A program made the position numbers and the translations under genes. This document shows, piece after piece, positions 8,488 through 16,807 of a stretch of 56,834 bases of DNA; position 1 is the stretch's first letter, and each line of letters opens with the position of its first letter. The notes below the pieces were generated by a model. The model did not search any database and was not told where the DNA came from. It was given only the letters and a program-made list of their open reading frames with translations. This DNA comes from an uncultured Actinomycetes bacterium (GTDB taxonomy: Bacteria; Actinomycetota; Actinomycetes; Nanopelagicales; Nanopelagicaceae): assembly GCA_903895995.1 (NCBI GenBank), contig CAITVX010000028.1, positions 1 through 56,834 on the forward strand, given 5' to 3'.

Positions 8488-8493
8488 TACCCT
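8488..8493 (+). promoter_or_regulatory. Candidate leaderless -10 element of nucleoside hydrolase 2
   Basis: TACCCT at -13 to -8 before ATG 8501, with no Shine-Dalgarno upstream of the start. It lies in the 62-base divergent gap shared with deoC, so the two promoters may be co-regulated. Confidence 0.4.
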
Positions 8494-8500
8494 TACGACT

Positions 8501-9439
8501 ATGAAAAAGACTCCCGTAGTTCTTGATTGCGACCCTGGCCACGATGATGCAATGGCGATGATCCTCGCCGCTTATAACCCACATATCGAATTACTAGGGA
8601 TAACGACTGTTTCAGGCAATGGCATTATTGATAAGGTCACTGAAAATGCGCTGCGGATATGTGCCCTCGCAAATATTCGCGTTCCTGTTGCCCAGGGGGC
8701 TGGAACAGCGATTTTAGGCTCAGTAGAAGCAGCCACAGATATTCATGGCGAGACCGCACTCGATGGAGCTCCACTTCCTGCACCTATATTTGAACTCGAG
8801 AAGATCGGTGGCGTTGAACTGATCGCAAAGCTTGTAAAAGAGCATCCTGAAAAAGTTACCTTGGTTGCAACAGGGCCACTGACAAATATTGCGCTCTTCT
8901 TAAAGATGTATCCAGAGCTAAAGAGCAAAGTTGCGCATATCGTCTTTATGGGAGGCAGCGCTTCTCGTGGAAACAGAACTCCTTATGCCGAGTTTAATAT
9001 TTGGATGGATCCTGAGGCTGCTGATGTAGTTCTTAAATCAGAACTTCCTCTCACAATGTGCGGGCTCGATGTGACTCACCAAGCACTCGTTACCAAAGAG
9101 GTCTTCGCTCGTTTAGAAAAGATGGGGACCGAGCTCTCCAAAACTGTCACTGGCCTTCTAACATTCTTTGCAAAAACTTACGATGAAGTATTTGAAATGC
9201 CCGAGCCACCTCTTCATGATCCTGTCGCGATCGCTGTTCTTATCGATGCTTCAGTCACAAAGAATCGTTTTGTGAATGTTGAGATCGAACTCAATGGCAC
9301 ATACACGCGTGGAGCGACCGTGGTTGATACCTACAATCGCAGTGGCGGAAAACCAAATGTCACGGTCGCCCTAGATCTTGATGCGCCAAAGTTCTGGAAC
9401 ATGATGCTTGAAGCGGTAGAGAAAGCTGGAGTTAGTTAA
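8501..9439 (+). CDS. Inosine/uridine-preferring nucleoside hydrolase (copy 2)
   Basis: A 312-residue IUNH-family hydrolase. The calcium-site motif is DCDPGHDDAMA (D9, D11, D15, D16), followed by ATGPLTNIALFL and HIVFMGGSA. The frame is open further upstream to 8354, but that extension runs antisense inside deoC. ATG 8501 puts the family's N-terminal VVLDCDPG strand in its usual place. It is a single-gene unit, divergent from deoC, and its 3' end overlaps the converging uridine phosphorylase by 8 bases. Base specificity is not readable from the sequence. Confidence 0.93.
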   Translation: MKKTPVVLDCDPGHDDAMAMILAAYNPHIELLGITTVSGNGIIDKVTENALRICALANIRVPVAQGAGTAILGSVEAATDIHGETALDGAPLPAPIFELEKIGGVELIAKLVKEHPEKVTLVATGPLTNIALFLKMYPELKSKVAHIVFMGGSASRGNRTPYAEFNIWMDPEAADVVLKSELPLTMCGLDVTHQALVTKEVFARLEKMGTELSKTVTGLLTFFAKTYDEVFEMPEPPLHDPVAIAVLIDASVTKNRFVNVEIELNGTYTRGATVVDTYNRSGGKPNVTVALDLDAPKFWNMMLEAVEKAGVS

Positions 9440-10187
9440 CAGCTCTTCCATTAGCTTTATCTTCAGCAATAATCTCTCGTAGGCCCTGCACTGCTGTCTC
9501 CAGCAAGATATCTAGTGGAGGCATTGGCTCGGTCGCATGGACCATCATGATTCCTGCTGCGCGTACGCAAAGCATGGAAGCGATAACAAAAATCGCTGAG
9601 GCTTCCATCTCAGAACAGAGCGCCCCGCCTATCTCCCAGGCCTTCCAGCGATTTAAGAGGTTCGCAGCTACGCCCATTCTCTCTGGCTCATGCTGGCCAT
9701 AGAAAGAATCCTTCGACTGAGAAATACCGGTTCGGTGTCTGGCACCTGTCTTCTTAGCGGCCTTCTGTAGAGCAAGTACTAGATCAATATCGGCGATAGC
9801 TGGAAATTCAATAGGCATGTAGTGAAGTGAGGTACCTTCATCACGAATTGCCGCAGAGATGATTGCAAGATCCCCTGACTTGATATCTTTCTGGATATGC
9901 CCGGATGTACCAACACGAATAAATGTATCTGCACCAACCATGACCAACTCTTCAAGAGCGATTGCAGCTGATGGGCATCCGATTCCTGTCGATGTAACAG
10001 AGACTTTTACTCCATCTAAATAACCGGTATATGTCGTGTACTCGCGATTTGAAGCAACGAGACGTGGCTCATCGAATAAGCGTGAGATTGGTTCGCATCG
10101 ACCAGGATCGCCGGGTAAGAGAACATACTTTCCAACATCGCCCTTTTCTAATTGGACGTGATATTGCTTTCCGTTATCTCCTTGCAT
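9432..10187 (-). CDS. udp: Uridine phosphorylase (copy 2)
   Basis: Phosphorolysis of uridine/deoxyuridine to uracil and (deoxy)ribose 1-phosphate. The 251-residue protein belongs to the NP-I family: VLLPGDPGRC phosphate-binding loop, GCPSAAIALEEL, TFIRVGTSG and the EMEASAIF ribose-binding Glu/Met segment. Three start features bear on the call. AGGAG directly abuts an ATG at 10193, while the ATG at 10187 sits 6 bases from it, so 10187 is preferred. The start overlaps the end of the upstream paralogue by 14 bases. This is the last gene of the ten-gene nucleoside operon. The C-terminal region (MMVHATEPMPP) differs from the paralogue. Confidence 0.92.
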   Translation of the reverse strand: MQGDNGKQYHVQLEKGDVGKYVLLPGDPGRCEPISRLFDEPRLVASNREYTTYTGYLDGVKVSVTSTGIGCPSAAIALEELVMVGADTFIRVGTSGHIQKDIKSGDLAIISAAIRDEGTSLHYMPIEFPAIADIDLVLALQKAAKKTGARHRTGISQSKDSFYGQHEPERMGVAANLLNRWKAWEIGGALCSEMEASAIFVIASMLCVRAAGIMMVHATEPMPPLDILLETAVQGLREIIAEDKANGRAVN

Positions 10188-10911
10188 CTGCATCTCCTTT
10201 GATCAGCTCACGAACTCCCAGAATAGCAGTTTCGATAAGTGGTTCCAATGATCCAAATTCGCCTTCTCCATGCATCGCCATGATGCCACCTGCTCGCACT
10301 TTTAACATTGACGCAATAATAAATATCGCAGATGCTTCCATCTCAGAACAGATCGCCCCGCCGATTTCCCAGGCTCTCCAACGATCGAGAAGTTTCTCTG
10401 AAACGGCAGAACGCTCAGGTTCAACTTCGCCGTAGAAAGAATCTTTTGATTGCGTAATACCAACGCGATATCGGACTCCCTTTATCTGGGCAGCACGGCG
10501 CAGCGCAGTCACAATCTCTAGATCTGCAATCGCTGGAAATTCCATCGGCATGTAATGCGAAGATGTTCCCTCATCGCGAATAGCGGCAGAGACAATCGCC
10601 AGATCCCCTGATTTCGTGCCTGGCTGGATACCCCCAGATGTCCCAACGCGGATAAAGGTATCTGCGCCTACGCGGGCTAGCTCCTCAACGGCAATCGCTG
10701 CGGATGGGCAACCGATGCCAGTTGACGTTACTGAGACCTTAACGCCATCTAAATATCCCGTATAAGTAACATATTCACGATTCGTTGCCACATGCACTGC
10801 ATTATCCAGATGCTTAGCAATGACTTCGCATCTGCCTGGGTCACCAGGCAGAAGTACGTAGCGTCCTACATCTCCTTTTTCTAATTGGATGTGGTGTTGT
10901 TTAGCACTCAT
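10174..10911 (-). CDS. udp: Uridine phosphorylase (copy 1)
   Basis: A 245-residue NP-I family nucleoside phosphorylase and tandem paralogue of the next gene downstream. It has the same GDPGRC phosphate loop, GCPSAAIAVEEL, FIRVGTSGG and SEMEASAIF motifs. The two proteins are visibly similar along most of their length, which implies an old tandem duplication. Differences cluster around RLFDEPRLVAS versus KHLDNAVHVAT and at the C-terminus (MAMHGEGEFGS here), so substrate range may differ. The ATG at 10911 overlaps the TGA of nucleoside hydrolase 3 as ATGA. Confidence 0.92.
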   Translation of the reverse strand: MSAKQHHIQLEKGDVGRYVLLPGDPGRCEVIAKHLDNAVHVATNREYVTYTGYLDGVKVSVTSTGIGCPSAAIAVEELARVGADTFIRVGTSGGIQPGTKSGDLAIVSAAIRDEGTSSHYMPMEFPAIADLEIVTALRRAAQIKGVRYRVGITQSKDSFYGEVEPERSAVSEKLLDRWRAWEIGGAICSEMEASAIFIIASMLKVRAGGIMAMHGEGEFGSLEPLIETAILGVRELIKGDADARR

Positions 10912-11837
10912 AGTGACTTCATCCGCTCTATAAAGAAATCCATAAAACCGGGCACATCAACTTCCATCGCGACCTTGGCATTCGGCTGCTTATTTAAGGT
11001 CTTAAAGTGGTCTGCAGATGTCTTCGCCCTCGTGTGCTCTCCTTTGAGTTCTACTGTGACGTAGTAATCTCGAAGTGATACGAGCTCGGGTTTCACCAAT
11101 ATTGCTGCAGCAAGAGGATCGTTAATTGCACATCCATCAATGGCTTGATACTCATCATGGAACTCCATATAGAAGCGAGTTGAATCTTCAATAAATTCCC
11201 TAATCGAAGGCTTAACTTCTTTGAGACGCGTGAGGTGTTCCTTGGTGAAAATGCATTGGTAGGTAACATCTAGGGGGACGATTGTTAAATCAAAACCAGC
11301 GCGCACAACTATGTCAAAGGCCTCTGGGTCACAGAAGACGTTATATTCAGAGTCTGGTGTGGAGTTGCCTGGGAAGTGAAAGGTTCCTCCCATGGATACA
11401 ACGTTCTTTACTAAGGGAACAATCGATGGATCCTTCAAAATTGCCAGAGCAATATTGGTCATTGGACCGATACAGAGCAGCGTGATCTCCTTCGGGTATT
11501 TATGGATGAGCTCAATAATCAGATCCACAGCCTTGGGTTCAACAATCTGAACCTTTGATGCAGGCAGAACTGCATAGCCCAAGCCACCATCGCCATGAGT
11601 CTCCTCTGCGACACTGAGGGCTTTCACAAGCGGTTGGTCCGCTCCACGTGCAACAGGTACATGAGAAATACCAGCTAATTCAACGAGTTTTAAGGCATTC
11701 TCAGTGCACTTATCAACACTCGTATTTCCGTGTGTCACAGTGATTGCTTCAAGTGAGATCTCAGGCGATGCAGCAAGAAGCAGAAATGCTAATGCGTCAT
11801 CAATACCAGGATCAGTATCAAGAATAATTCTCTGCAT
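10908..11837 (-). CDS. Inosine/uridine-preferring nucleoside hydrolase (copy 3)
   Basis: A 309-residue IUNH-family hydrolase. It has LDTDPGIDDALA (D7, D9, D13, D14), ITVTHGNTSVDKC, CIGPMTNIALAI and VSMGGTF. It starts at ATG 11837, sharing a base with the stop of the MFS gene (TAATG), and ends overlapping the uridine phosphorylase by 4 bases. It sits in the same operon as the ABC importer, so it acts on imported nucleosides. Pairing with two phosphorylases gives the operon both hydrolytic and phosphorolytic routes. Confidence 0.93.
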   Translation of the reverse strand: MQRIILDTDPGIDDALAFLLLAASPEISLEAITVTHGNTSVDKCTENALKLVELAGISHVPVARGADQPLVKALSVAEETHGDGGLGYAVLPASKVQIVEPKAVDLIIELIHKYPKEITLLCIGPMTNIALAILKDPSIVPLVKNVVSMGGTFHFPGNSTPDSEYNVFCDPEAFDIVVRAGFDLTIVPLDVTYQCIFTKEHLTRLKEVKPSIREFIEDSTRFYMEFHDEYQAIDGCAINDPLAAAILVKPELVSLRDYYVTVELKGEHTRAKTSADHFKTLNKQPNAKVAMEVDVPGFMDFFIERMKSL

Positions 11838-13012
11838 TATTGATTCTCCACAATCTTCCCACGAATGCCAATAGTAGATACCAAGAAGGCTAAGACGGTC
11901 GCTCCGAGCATAAACTCAAAACCACGCCATCCACCGACATGGGAGACAAAGACTCCGCTAACAGATGCCCCGATCGTGATGCCGAGTGAGATTGATGCAC
12001 CGAGGAGTGAGAAGGCCTCACTCAGGCGATGGACTGGAACAAGCTCCTTAAGCCGTGCATTTGCCGAGATCAAAGAAGGTGCAATCCCAAGTCCAGCAAT
12101 AATCAACCAGAAAATAATTGTGCTGTAGCTATGGAAGAGCACAAGCCCAGATGTACCAATACTCATGATTAACAGTGATGCCGTTAAGCGTTTTGCCGAG
12201 CTGATCTTCCAGTGAACAAATCCATATACAAGACCTACAACAGTGCTACCGATTGGATTGAGCCCAACCCAGAGCCCACCCTCTGCTGCTCTATTACCCT
12301 CTTTTGCAACAGCAAGGATCACAACATATTGGGCACCAAAGGTCATTCCAACGCAGACAAGGGTTGCAAGAAGTGATTTAACATAAGGAATCTTAAGCAA
12401 TCCACCATGTTTCTCAACTGGTTGAGGATGGCCACCATGATCAATGCTTGTGAAAGCCAGACCAAACCCAGCAAGAAGAAGGAAGGCAAGCCCGCTATAA
12501 AGTGGATAGTGAGAGCCCTTCCAAGAGAATAAAAATCCTGCGAGTGCAGGTCCCACAACAAATGCAACCTCATCCAAGACCGACTCTAGAGAGAGCGCCG
12601 CACCTAAAATCCGATCATCTGTGAGAGATCTACTCCACCTCGCACGGGTGTAGCTTCCAAATTGTGGGAAAGTCGAGCCGGCTAAGGCACAGGCAATAAG
12701 CAATGGGATTGTCTGCTTTTCAAAGTAAAGAATGGAGAGGATTGCGATCGTATTGAGGATGATGACTGGAACAAGAACCTTTCGGGTTCCCTTAACATCA
12801 ACGAGACGGCCGATCCGAGGGCCCATAAATGCACCAGATAAGGTGTAGCACGCTGATGCAACTCCAGCGAGAGCAAAGGAATTTCGGGTTGAGGAAATTA
12901 AGAAGACGAGAGCAACGGTATTCATTGCCATCGGTAGGCGACCGATAATCCCATAACCAAATGTGGAGAGAGATTTATCGTGCTTTATTACAGCTTTATA
13001 GGCACTCAGCAT
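11837..13012 (-). CDS. MFS transporter
   Basis: A 391-residue major facilitator superfamily protein with about 12 hydrophobic segments. The loop-2/3 region GPRIGRLVDVKGTRKV resembles the MFS motif GxxxDRxGRR. Substrate cannot be deduced from sequence. Its position inside the nucleoside operon, between a deoxyribosyltransferase-family gene and a nucleoside hydrolase, suggests export or import of bases, nucleosides or sugar products. It is separated from the upstream gene by 12 bases, and no clear Shine-Dalgarno is visible. The stop overlaps the next start as TAATG. Confidence 0.85.
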   Translation of the reverse strand: MLSAYKAVIKHDKSLSTFGYGIIGRLPMAMNTVALVFLISSTRNSFALAGVASACYTLSGAFMGPRIGRLVDVKGTRKVLVPVIILNTIAILSILYFEKQTIPLLIACALAGSTFPQFGSYTRARWSRSLTDDRILGAALSLESVLDEVAFVVGPALAGFLFSWKGSHYPLYSGLAFLLLAGFGLAFTSIDHGGHPQPVEKHGGLLKIPYVKSLLATLVCVGMTFGAQYVVILAVAKEGNRAAEGGLWVGLNPIGSTVVGLVYGFVHWKISSAKRLTASLLIMSIGTSGLVLFHSYSTIIFWLIIAGLGIAPSLISANARLKELVPVHRLSEAFSLLGASISLGITIGASVSGVFVSHVGGWRGFEFMLGATVLAFLVSTIGIRGKIVENQ

Positions 13013-13024
13013 TCAATAGTTGAT

Positions 13025-13474
13025 CTACTTCTCATCATGCCACTGCTTGAGAATGGTAAATGCTGCATCAAAGTTATCTACGACTGCTCCGGCATCTTCA
13101 ACACATCCACGGACAAAGAGATTGATTCCTTTTCCGTCGATCATATTTCGATCACGAATAACTCGTGTATCAGTCACAAGACCAACAATGCCTTTCTTTG
13201 ATTTATCGTGGCGCATCTCATTCCAAAAGATTCCAATCTCATTAGCTGTTCCATCATCGACCATAGGGCCATCTAGGAGAGCTAATACAGCATCAGCGCC
13301 AAGAACCGCTTTTGAATCCACATCAAAGATAAATTCTGGTGTTACTGGATCTGGAAGAGGAATCTCATGAGGTACGAAGACTTCCATCCCAGCATCACGC
13401 AACCTTTTGGCGCAAGTATCGATAAAAGTTCGCTCATACGGTGTAAAGAGTGGTCCAGCAAAGTAGATCTTCAT
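13025..13474 (-). CDS. Nucleoside 2-deoxyribosyltransferase-family protein
   Basis: A 149-residue protein of the nucleoside 2-deoxyribosyltransferase / DNPH1 (Rcl) superfamily. It has IYFAGPLFTPYER at the N-terminus, and LLDGPMVDDGTANEIG at 67-81 with the candidate nucleophile E79. Members either swap bases between deoxynucleosides or hydrolyse deoxynucleotides. The sequence does not decide which. ATG 13474 is chosen because it overlaps the upstream stop (TAATG) and begins exactly at the conserved MKIYFAGP strand; the longer reading to 13534 would run deep into the upstream gene. Confidence 0.85.
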   Translation of the reverse strand: MKIYFAGPLFTPYERTFIDTCAKRLRDAGMEVFVPHEIPLPDPVTPEFIFDVDSKAVLGADAVLALLDGPMVDDGTANEIGIFWNEMRHDKSKKGIVGLVTDTRVIRDRNMIDGKGINLFVRGCVEDAGAVVDNFDAAFTILKQWHDEK

Positions 13475-14469
13475 TAGTACATAACCGTTCTTGTTAGATG
13501 GTGCGGCCAATGGGTCGCGTGGTATGACTTCCAAAAACGAAAATCAACTTGTGGCATTAATAAGGTATCCATACCTTTACGACGATCATTAATCTCATCG
13601 GTAAGACGCGCAATCGCATAGATAGAGCTCGCTCGGATCTCGATCTCTGCCATCGAATCGCGAGGCACTTCGACGAGAGAGTTGATCTGACGCTCTAGCT
13701 CAGGGGCATACTCAAAGATTCCAGTCACACGCATCCCGACAGGCACGATGTAATCAGCGAAAGCAGTCAACATATCTGCATCTTCCAGTGCCCAGGCCTT
13801 TCTCGGCATGAGAGCGAGGTGCATCCCCCAAATACCAAGTTGCGCCAATTTATAGATCTGAATTTCAGATCCTTTGTAAGGTGAGACATCTTTGAATCGT
13901 GGGAACTCAGCAGTCAATCTTTCGAGGATTCCATTCCCATCTGCATAGAGCTTAGGAGAACAATCCCTCACAAAGTTATGAAAGTGGCCGTCATAATTCT
14001 CAACGAGAACTCGTCCAACTTCATTAAAGATCGTCACTCGCTCATCCAGCATTGGCATCTCGATAGTTCCAGAAAAGACACCCTGAAGATCCTTTTTCGT
14101 AACAGATGCAAGGTAGTCCCCTGTAAAGAATGGAACTCCTTCTGCAACAGCCTTATGAAGGTTAGCCATCATTGCTTCGCTATCGCTAAAACGTCTGCCC
14201 TTGTAATCGGTCTCGTATTTCACGCCTGTATCAAAATTTGTGAAGGCAAAGTTTGATGTATTGACAGTGAGAGTGAGATCCATCAAGAAGTCAGCATCGT
14301 TGCCGAAATCAAAGAGGGATGAGCCATCTGGCTTTGAGAACTCTTCGTAAGCCATCCAATCAGCAACTTCACTGATCTTTGCCTCATTGATCTTCACTAA
14401 TGAGGCTTGTTTTATTACCGGGTCAAGGCTCTGTAGGACTCCAGAAGACCAGATATGTGAACCAGGCAC
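13474..14469 (-). CDS. Queuosine salvage protein, DUF2419 / Qng1-like N-glycosylase
   Basis: A 331-residue protein recognised as the queuosine-salvage family (DUF2419, PF10343). The landmarks are in the C-terminal half: LTAFADYIVP, an EIEIRASSIYAIARL helix and the terminal VDFRFW. The known family member Qng1 releases queuine from queuosine 5'-phosphate. Here it starts at GTG 14469, sharing a base with the permease TAG, and is coupled to the deoxyribosyltransferase-family gene downstream. Placement directly after a nucleoside importer suggests that imported queuosine, or another deazapurine or modified nucleoside, is the source. The assignment is from memory of the motifs, not a search. No tgt was seen in the window. 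Confidence 0.75.
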   Translation of the reverse strand: MPGSHIWSSGVLQSLDPVIKQASLVKINEAKISEVADWMAYEEFSKPDGSSLFDFGNDADFLMDLTLTVNTSNFAFTNFDTGVKYETDYKGRRFSDSEAMMANLHKAVAEGVPFFTGDYLASVTKKDLQGVFSGTIEMPMLDERVTIFNEVGRVLVENYDGHFHNFVRDCSPKLYADGNGILERLTAEFPRFKDVSPYKGSEIQIYKLAQLGIWGMHLALMPRKAWALEDADMLTAFADYIVPVGMRVTGIFEYAPELERQINSLVEVPRDSMAEIEIRASSIYAIARLTDEINDRRKGMDTLLMPQVDFRFWKSYHATHWPHHLTRTVMY

Positions 14470-15707
14470 TAGCTCGATTCCTCGCCCTTCCTATACGGCG
14501 CACCAGCCATAGCTGGTGGACGTAGCCTCTGCGAGAGGAATGCGAGTACAAGAATTGTCGTCAAGTTAGGGAAGAAGGTAACGAACTCATCAGGCACAAC
14601 TTTGTTGATCAAGTAGTACGCGAGCACTACTCCACCAATCACAACTCCGATGATAAAGCCCTTCCAATCCTTCTTGCGAAGTTTCGAAACTCCATAGGCA
14701 AGTGCGAGTGTGATCACCACGAGAAGCAGTGCGTGCACCGAGGTTGATTGGCGAACACGTAGCGCATCGGTAAGACCAAAGAGAACTGAGCCAGCAAGTA
14801 CACCGGCTGGTGTCCAGTTACCGAAGATCACTGCAGCAAGACCGATGTAACCGCGACCAGCAGTCTGGCCCTCAAGGTAATTACCGGTAGAGATAACAGA
14901 GATGTAAGCCCCACCGAGCCCAGCGAGAGCTCCAGAGACTGCCAAGGCGATATATCGGGTGCGGTAAACATTTACACCCAGAGATTCAGCTGCAACAGGA
15001 TTCTCCCCGCAAAAGCGCATCCGCAATCCAAAACGAGTCTTCCATAAGATCCAGGCAGTTAATGGAAGGGCAAGAATGAGAACGAGTGATGCCCAGTTGA
15101 TCTTGGTAATGAACCCCGCACACACTCCAGCAACATCGGAGATAACAAGGATGTGCTTGCTACCGATTTCTGTAAGGAATGGGCTTAAACCAGGAACGGT
15201 AAATGTCCCAATGCTATTTACCTGAGGTGAGATATTTATATCTCCACCTTTACCGAGGAAGAAGACTCCAGAGAGAAAACGCGCAGTTCCCATACCTAGT
15301 AAGTTAATTGCAAGACCTGAGACAGCTTGATCGATTCCAATACGTACGGTAAGAATTGCATGGAGAATTCCTGCAAGGGCGCCACCAATAGCGCCAGCGA
15401 AGATACCTACCCACGGCCCATAGAGAAAACCAAACCATGCACCAAACCAGGTGCCAAGAATCATCATTCCTTCAAGACCAATATTGATTACGCCAGAACG
15501 TTCAGCCCAGAGACCGCCAAGTCCAGCCATCAAAATTGGGATGGTAAATCGAATTGTTGCGCCAGCGGCACCTGGTGAAGTGATGTCACTAATTCCGGTG
15601 TACTGACGGACGAGAGAGATCATGATGATGACCGCTCCAACAGTAAGCATCATCCGCGATGGCGATGTGATGATCTTCCAGAGGCGGTTAGCTAGAGAAT
15701 TCTTCAT
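14469..15707 (-). CDS. ABC transporter permease, nucleoside/simple-sugar type (second permease)
   Basis: A 412-residue permease of the BPD_transp_2 family (NupQ/YufQ type). It is rich in hydrophobic segments, with the typical RSGVINIGLEGMMILG and GALAGLGGAYISV motifs. The C-terminus adds further membrane segments (RKKDWKGFIIGVVIGGVVLAYYL). With the permease upstream it forms the channel of a BMP-dependent nucleoside importer. The start overlaps the upstream permease stop by 4 bases. The stop TAG shares a base with the GTG of the queuosine-salvage gene. Confidence 0.92.
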   Translation of the reverse strand: MKNSLANRLWKIITSPSRMMLTVGAVIIMISLVRQYTGISDITSPGAAGATIRFTIPILMAGLGGLWAERSGVINIGLEGMMILGTWFGAWFGFLYGPWVGIFAGAIGGALAGILHAILTVRIGIDQAVSGLAINLLGMGTARFLSGVFFLGKGGDINISPQVNSIGTFTVPGLSPFLTEIGSKHILVISDVAGVCAGFITKINWASLVLILALPLTAWILWKTRFGLRMRFCGENPVAAESLGVNVYRTRYIALAVSGALAGLGGAYISVISTGNYLEGQTAGRGYIGLAAVIFGNWTPAGVLAGSVLFGLTDALRVRQSTSVHALLLVVITLALAYGVSKLRKKDWKGFIIGVVIGGVVLAYYLINKVVPDEFVTFFPNLTTILVLAFLSQRLRPPAMAGAPYRKGEESS

Positions 15708-16807
15708 GACTTCACTCCCTTCGCGACTGCATCAACTCGTGGGGCTTCTGCAGCTCCTACAAGTCGTTGCTGTTGACGTCGAGTAATTCGTTTAACAATT
15801 TCGTATGAAGTAACTGTCGCCAAGATGACCGTTCCTTGCATCATCATCACGATCTCTTTTGGTACTCCATTGAGATCGAGAGCGGGGGCTGCCTGCTCTA
15901 AGAATGCCCAGAAGAATGCGGCGATTGCGATACCTACCGGATTACTGCGACCAAGCAGCGCCAAAGCCAAACCTGTCAGCGCATATCCCGTTGGGAATGC
16001 AAGGCTATAGGTGTGGGTGTGGCTTAAGAGCTCGCCCATTCCAGTTAAGCCGGCAATTGCGCCAGAGAGAGCCATCGTAATAAAGACCATACGTGGAGCA
16101 TTTACTCCGCTGGCCCGCGCTGCCCTAAAGGACATTCCTGTTGCGCGAAGGTTGAAGCCGAAGACACTCTTATTAAGAACAACCCAGTAGAGAACACCTA
16201 CGGCTATTGCAACAAAGGCGAAGCTATAGAGCTCGCCACCCATGATGTGGAAGCTTGGCATCCATCCTGATTTAGGAATCATCGGAGTTGCTAAGTTGTC
16301 TGAGAGGCCACCCTTGAGCCCAAGTCGACCAGGCTGAAGCAAGTAGATAATTAGACCTGAAGCGATTGTATTCAACATAATATTACTAATAACTTCAGAG
16401 ATGTTGCGCTTCACTTTAAGGTAGCCGGCAATAGATGCCCAAAGGGCACCAACGACGACGCCAGTGATAACAATCAGCGGAACTTCAAGAAATGCAGGAA
16501 GGTTCGTCGCGCCACCTACAACTGCCGCTATAAATACAGCGAGGCGGTATTGGCCGTCGATACCGATGTTGAAGAGGAGCATTCGGAAACCGATTGCAGC
16601 TGCAACCCCAGCTAGGTAATAAGCAACTGTCTGATTAAGTTCGGCGACAAGGTTCTCTGGTTGGCTACCATAGCTGGCAATAAGTTGGAAGGTTGAGAGT
16701 GGGCTAGCACCCTTCATCAAGAGAATGATGGATACAAAAATTAATGTGAAAACTACTGCGGCGATTGGAGCAGCGAGAGCCCAGAAGAACCTATTGAGTC
16801 TTTTCAT
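15704..16807 (-). CDS. ABC transporter permease, nucleoside/simple-sugar type (first permease)
   Basis: A 367-residue permease of the NupP/YufP type. It has a short cytoplasmic N-terminus followed by about eight to ten membrane segments. Characteristic stretches are FNIGIDGQYRLAVF, ISEVISNIMLN and GLTGMGELL. It overlaps the ATPase gene by 4 bases and the second permease by 4 bases, so stoichiometric synthesis of the transporter is likely. Partner substrate-binding protein: BMP protein at 18427-19497. Confidence 0.92.
   Translation of the reverse strand: MKRLNRFFWALAAPIAAVVFTLIFVSIILLMKGASPLSTFQLIASYGSQPENLVAELNQTVAYYLAGVAAAIGFRMLLFNIGIDGQYRLAVFIAAVVGGATNLPAFLEVPLIVITGVVVGALWASIAGYLKVKRNISEVISNIMLNTIASGLIIYLLQPGRLGLKGGLSDNLATPMIPKSGWMPSFHIMGGELYSFAFVAIAVGVLYWVVLNKSVFGFNLRATGMSFRAARASGVNAPRMVFITMALSGAIAGLTGMGELLSHTHTYSLAFPTGYALTGLALALLGRSNPVGIAIAAFFWAFLEQAAPALDLNGVPKEIVMMMQGTVILATVTSYEIVKRITRRQQQRLVGAAEAPRVDAVAKGVKS

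Noticed and set aside
8354-8500. N-terminal extension of nucleoside hydrolase 2
   Set aside because: The extension is antisense inside deoC and crosses the divergent promoter gap. The family motif begins right after ATG 8501.
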